Shown: piece after piece, positions 61,857 through 64,000 of the stretch | How positions within the stretch are numbered: the stretch's first letter is position 1 | How the letters are laid out: each line of letters starts with the position of its first letter | Source: a virus | Length of the DNA stretch: 64,000 nucleotides | Virus record (IMG/VR): IMGVR_UViG_3300042691_014085 | Coordinates: 1-64,000 of that record | Direction: 5' to 3' (one strand) | Position numbers and translations under genes: made by a program | Notes under the pieces: model-generated | What the model was told of the DNA's origin: nothing | What the model saw: only the letters and a program-made list of their open reading frames with translations | The model's database searches: none

Positions 61857-64000
61857 TTATTCCTGAATCATTAGTATATCACCAGCCTTGACGCTGCGTG
61901 ATGTACCATTGCTATCTGTAATTGTTCCTGTTTTTGTTGTATTGTTCCATCCCGTAGGATTTGTTGGTGTTGTGCTTCCAGTAATCGTGGAAAGATAAAT
62001 AAACCTTCTGCCCTGAACAAGTTTATCATCTGATGTTCTTTTTGTAATAGTTGGATCTCCTGCCCAACTGTCATCATCCGATGTTGGCATTTGTACCATA
62101 TAGAAACTAGCGTTACCATTGAACAAGTCTATTATTACGGAATCATGAGTGCCGTTTAAAATACCTCCACCAATGCTAAACTCTGCATTTGAATACCAAT
62201 AATTTGCAGAGTTTATATATAATCCATCTTCGCCATTAGCACCAACACTGGTTCCAAACTTCATCTCTGCCCCACCCTGAGATGCCCCAGTAGTTAATCT
62301 ACCTTGCAATATGGCTCCATTTGCATTTAATATACCGTTTGCGGTAACATAAAATGCTGCTGCGGTACTTCTTGCTCCACCTGCCCAAAATACAATATCA
62401 GATGTAGAATTTGTATTGGGTGTTGCTATACCTGCTGTATAGTTAACGCTTGTTAATCTTATTTGTGCATTTGTAGAATCAAGAGTAACCACACCACTAC
62501 CGCTTGTATTTGTTATTGTATTAGCAGTTACATCCCATCCACCAATATTGGCAGATTTTGTAGTCAAAAGACCTGTTGACCCATTAATAGTTGTTATGCC
62601 ATTTACAGAAGAAGAATTAAAAGTTAAACCACTAGTATTTAAAATAAATCCAGCACCAGATAAACTTCCAGCAATAACATTTCCAGAGTATAATGATCCA
62701 CCAGACTTTATTTCAACATTGCCATCAAATTGACCCTTTTGTGCTCTAAGGTCACCTTGAATAATAAATGTTGTTCCATCCCATTGTATATAGTTATTTG
62801 TATCTCCGCCTAGTTTAAATAATGCTGATTGTGCTGAATCTATGTACCAGTAGTTATTTGAATTAAATACTAGTCCTCGTTTTGTTCCACCGCTGTCCTG
62901 TACTCCGTATCCAAACTTAAATGTTCCAGTATCTCCAGTAGCTGAGGCTCCAAAATAGCCGACAGTTGTTACATTTTTTCCTATGAAAGGAGTTCCATTT
63001 GCTATTGCTGTTCCTATAGAGGTGTAGGCAGAAGATGTATTATTAAATTCATCATATGAAGCAATTCCTATTTGATATGTTGTTCCTATAGATAAGCCGT
63101 TTAATCTAAAAGATGTTCCAGTTCCTGGTGAATCTACATACGAATATGGATTACTAGTTCCGTCTTCTCTAAATCTAATCCTATATCCTTTTAAGGTGGC
63201 ATCGGATACCGCTGACCAGGATATGTCAACGTAGGCATTAAATCCAATAGTAGCGCCAGTGGAATTATCAATACCAGCGGTTACTGATCCTGAAGCTGGA
63301 GCATCTGGTGGAATGTTGTCTGCACTAACTGGATTAGTAGGTGTTACTTTGTATGCTGTTGAATATGGTCCATATGTACCAGCTTTATCTGTAAATCTTG
63401 CTCTAACCCATCTTGCCTCTAGTGTTGGAGTTGTGATTACTGCTGGTTTTATACTATTTAAATATGCCTGCTCATATCCAGCTGCTGGATCAGTTGATGC
63501 ATTAGATATAACCTCTTCTACTGATATATAATTATATAACTCTACAATTGGATTCCAATCTACAGAATATCCTTGCGCTATTGATGTAACAGTAATGCTT
63601 GGTGCTGGCAAATCATTTTCATATGATGGAATAACGGTTAGCGTTGCTTCTGGCCCAACATTACCACTTTTATCACGAGATCTTACTTTAAATTCAGTAA
63701 ATGTTGTTTGAAAAATACCAAAAAACTTTATATTGTCTGAATAATAAAATATAAGTTCTTGTGCGTCAGAAGTTTTATTTAATTTTGTAAAAGATATTGG
63801 AGGAGTTATTCCAGATCCAGTATTTAGAGTATATATAAAAGCATCAACATCATCATTGTCTGGACTTGTTAAATCTATATCAAATGAAAAAACTAATGCT
63901 GGCTCTCCAGATATTGTTTGCCATTCAGCAGATAAATTACTTATATCTGTTGGAGTTTTTCCTTCTGATGCTTTTGGGTTAGATGCAGAGGATGGATATC
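61857..64000 (-). CDS. Large tail protein, partial (5' end beyond window)
   Basis: The frame is open from 64000 to the stop near 61857 (at least 714 codons) and the true start lies outside; the TTG at 63611 is not the start. Fibronectin-III-type domains (ISWSAVSDATLKGYRIRF, TYQIGIASYDEFNN) are followed by a tail-spike/fibre core with many short beta repeats (FIIQGDLRAQKGQFDGNVEI) and a C-terminal TSRSVKAGDILMIQE. Looks like a tip attachment protein or central-fibre protein. Three bases before the next gene. Confidence 0.75.
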   Translation of the reverse strand, partial: YPSSASNPKASEGKTPTDISNLSAEWQTISGEPALVFSFDIDLTSPDNDDVDAFIYTLNTGSGITPPISFTKLNKTSDAQELIFYYSDNIKFFGIFQTTFTEFKVRSRDKSGNVGPEATLTVIPSYENDLPAPSITVTSIAQGYSVDWNPIVELYNYISVEEVISNASTDPAAGYEQAYLNSIKPAVITTPTLEARWVRARFTDKAGTYGPYSTAYKVTPTNPVSADNIPPDAPASGSVTAGIDNSTGATIGFNAYVDISWSAVSDATLKGYRIRFREDGTSNPYSYVDSPGTGTSFRLNGLSIGTTYQIGIASYDEFNNTSSAYTSIGTAIANGTPFIGKNVTTVGYFGASATGDTGTFKFGYGVQDSGGTKRGLVFNSNNYWYIDSAQSALFKLGGDTNNYIQWDGTTFIIQGDLRAQKGQFDGNVEIKSGGSLYSGNVIAGSLSGAGFILNTSGLTFNSSSVNGITTINGSTGLLTTKSANIGGWDVTANTITNTSGSGVVTLDSTNAQIRLTSVNYTAGIATPNTNSTSDIVFWAGGARSTAAAFYVTANGILNANGAILQGRLTTGASQGGAEMKFGTSVGANGEDGLYINSANYWYSNAEFSIGGGILNGTHDSVIIDLFNGNASFYMVQMPTSDDDSWAGDPTITKRTSDDKLVQGRRFIYLSTITGSTTPTNPTGWNNTTKTGTITDSNGTSRSVKAGDILMIQE

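Overview
The window is an AT-rich segment of a large tailed-phage genome. A large terminase subunit, a probable small subunit, tail or adhesin proteins, lysis proteins and a replication block (DnaE polymerase, RecA, DnaB-type helicase, DnaG-type primase, RuvC-like and Cas4-like nucleases) lie among many tiny overlapping genes. The host is probably an actinobacterium. Evidence for this is a WhiB-type protein, a DUF7455-like protein, an FmdB-type zinc ribbon, a mycobacterial-type AhpC/AhpD pair, a proteasome-beta-like protein and many leaderless genes. The secreted proteins have a style I associate with low-GC freshwater actinobacteria (Nanopelagicales/acI). The host assignment is inference.

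Layout. About 0.08-9.7 kb (+): densely packed early genes of mostly 20-150 codons, run by a family of near-identical promoters (TTGNNN, 17-18 bp, TAAGMT or GATAMT, often with an extended TGC) and translated from a shared Shine-Dalgarno, CAGAAAGG(G). Repeated GC-rich intergenic modules and a family of 3' hairpins punctuate the block. About 9.9-15.3 kb (mostly +): small genes whose -10 box lies 7-8 nt before the start codon, so they should be leaderless. This block holds a candidate origin (10.34-10.68 kb: promoter, AT-rich stretch, 10-bp repeats, three DnaA boxes), a predicted small RNA at 12.38-12.475 kb and four tRNAs. About 15.2-23.1 kb: SGNH proteins, O-carbamoyltransferase, 2-oxoglutarate oxygenase, a mini homoserine-dehydrogenase-like protein, an alpha/beta hydrolase, AhpC/AhpD and four more tRNAs. 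About 23.1-37.5 kb (-): three glycosyltransferases, a methyltransferase, an IMPDH/GMPR-family enzyme, two luciferase-like monooxygenases, a TauD-like oxygenase, thioredoxin, WhiB, a second carbamoyltransferase and a secreted HExxH peptidase. About 37.5-46.6 kb (-): proteasome-like protein, endolysin, holin candidates, two large secreted proteins and terminase. About 46.6-59.4 kb (-): recombination and replication. About 59.4-64 kb (-): two large tail or adhesin proteins; the last runs off the window.

How it may work together. The sharpest signal is the predicted ~95-nt RNA. It sits between a consensus promoter and an intrinsic terminator, and two of its hairpin loops carry CCCTTTCTG, the exact complement of the early Shine-Dalgarno CAGAAAGGG and a near copy of the 16S rRNA 3' tail. 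It lies inside the leaderless block. I propose, as inference, that it silences Shine-Dalgarno-led early mRNAs while leaderless genes escape. The metabolic cargo looks aimed at surface glycan modification (sulfo-, methyl-, glycosyl-, carbamoyl- and SGNH-type enzymes), peroxide defence and perhaps sulfur scavenging.
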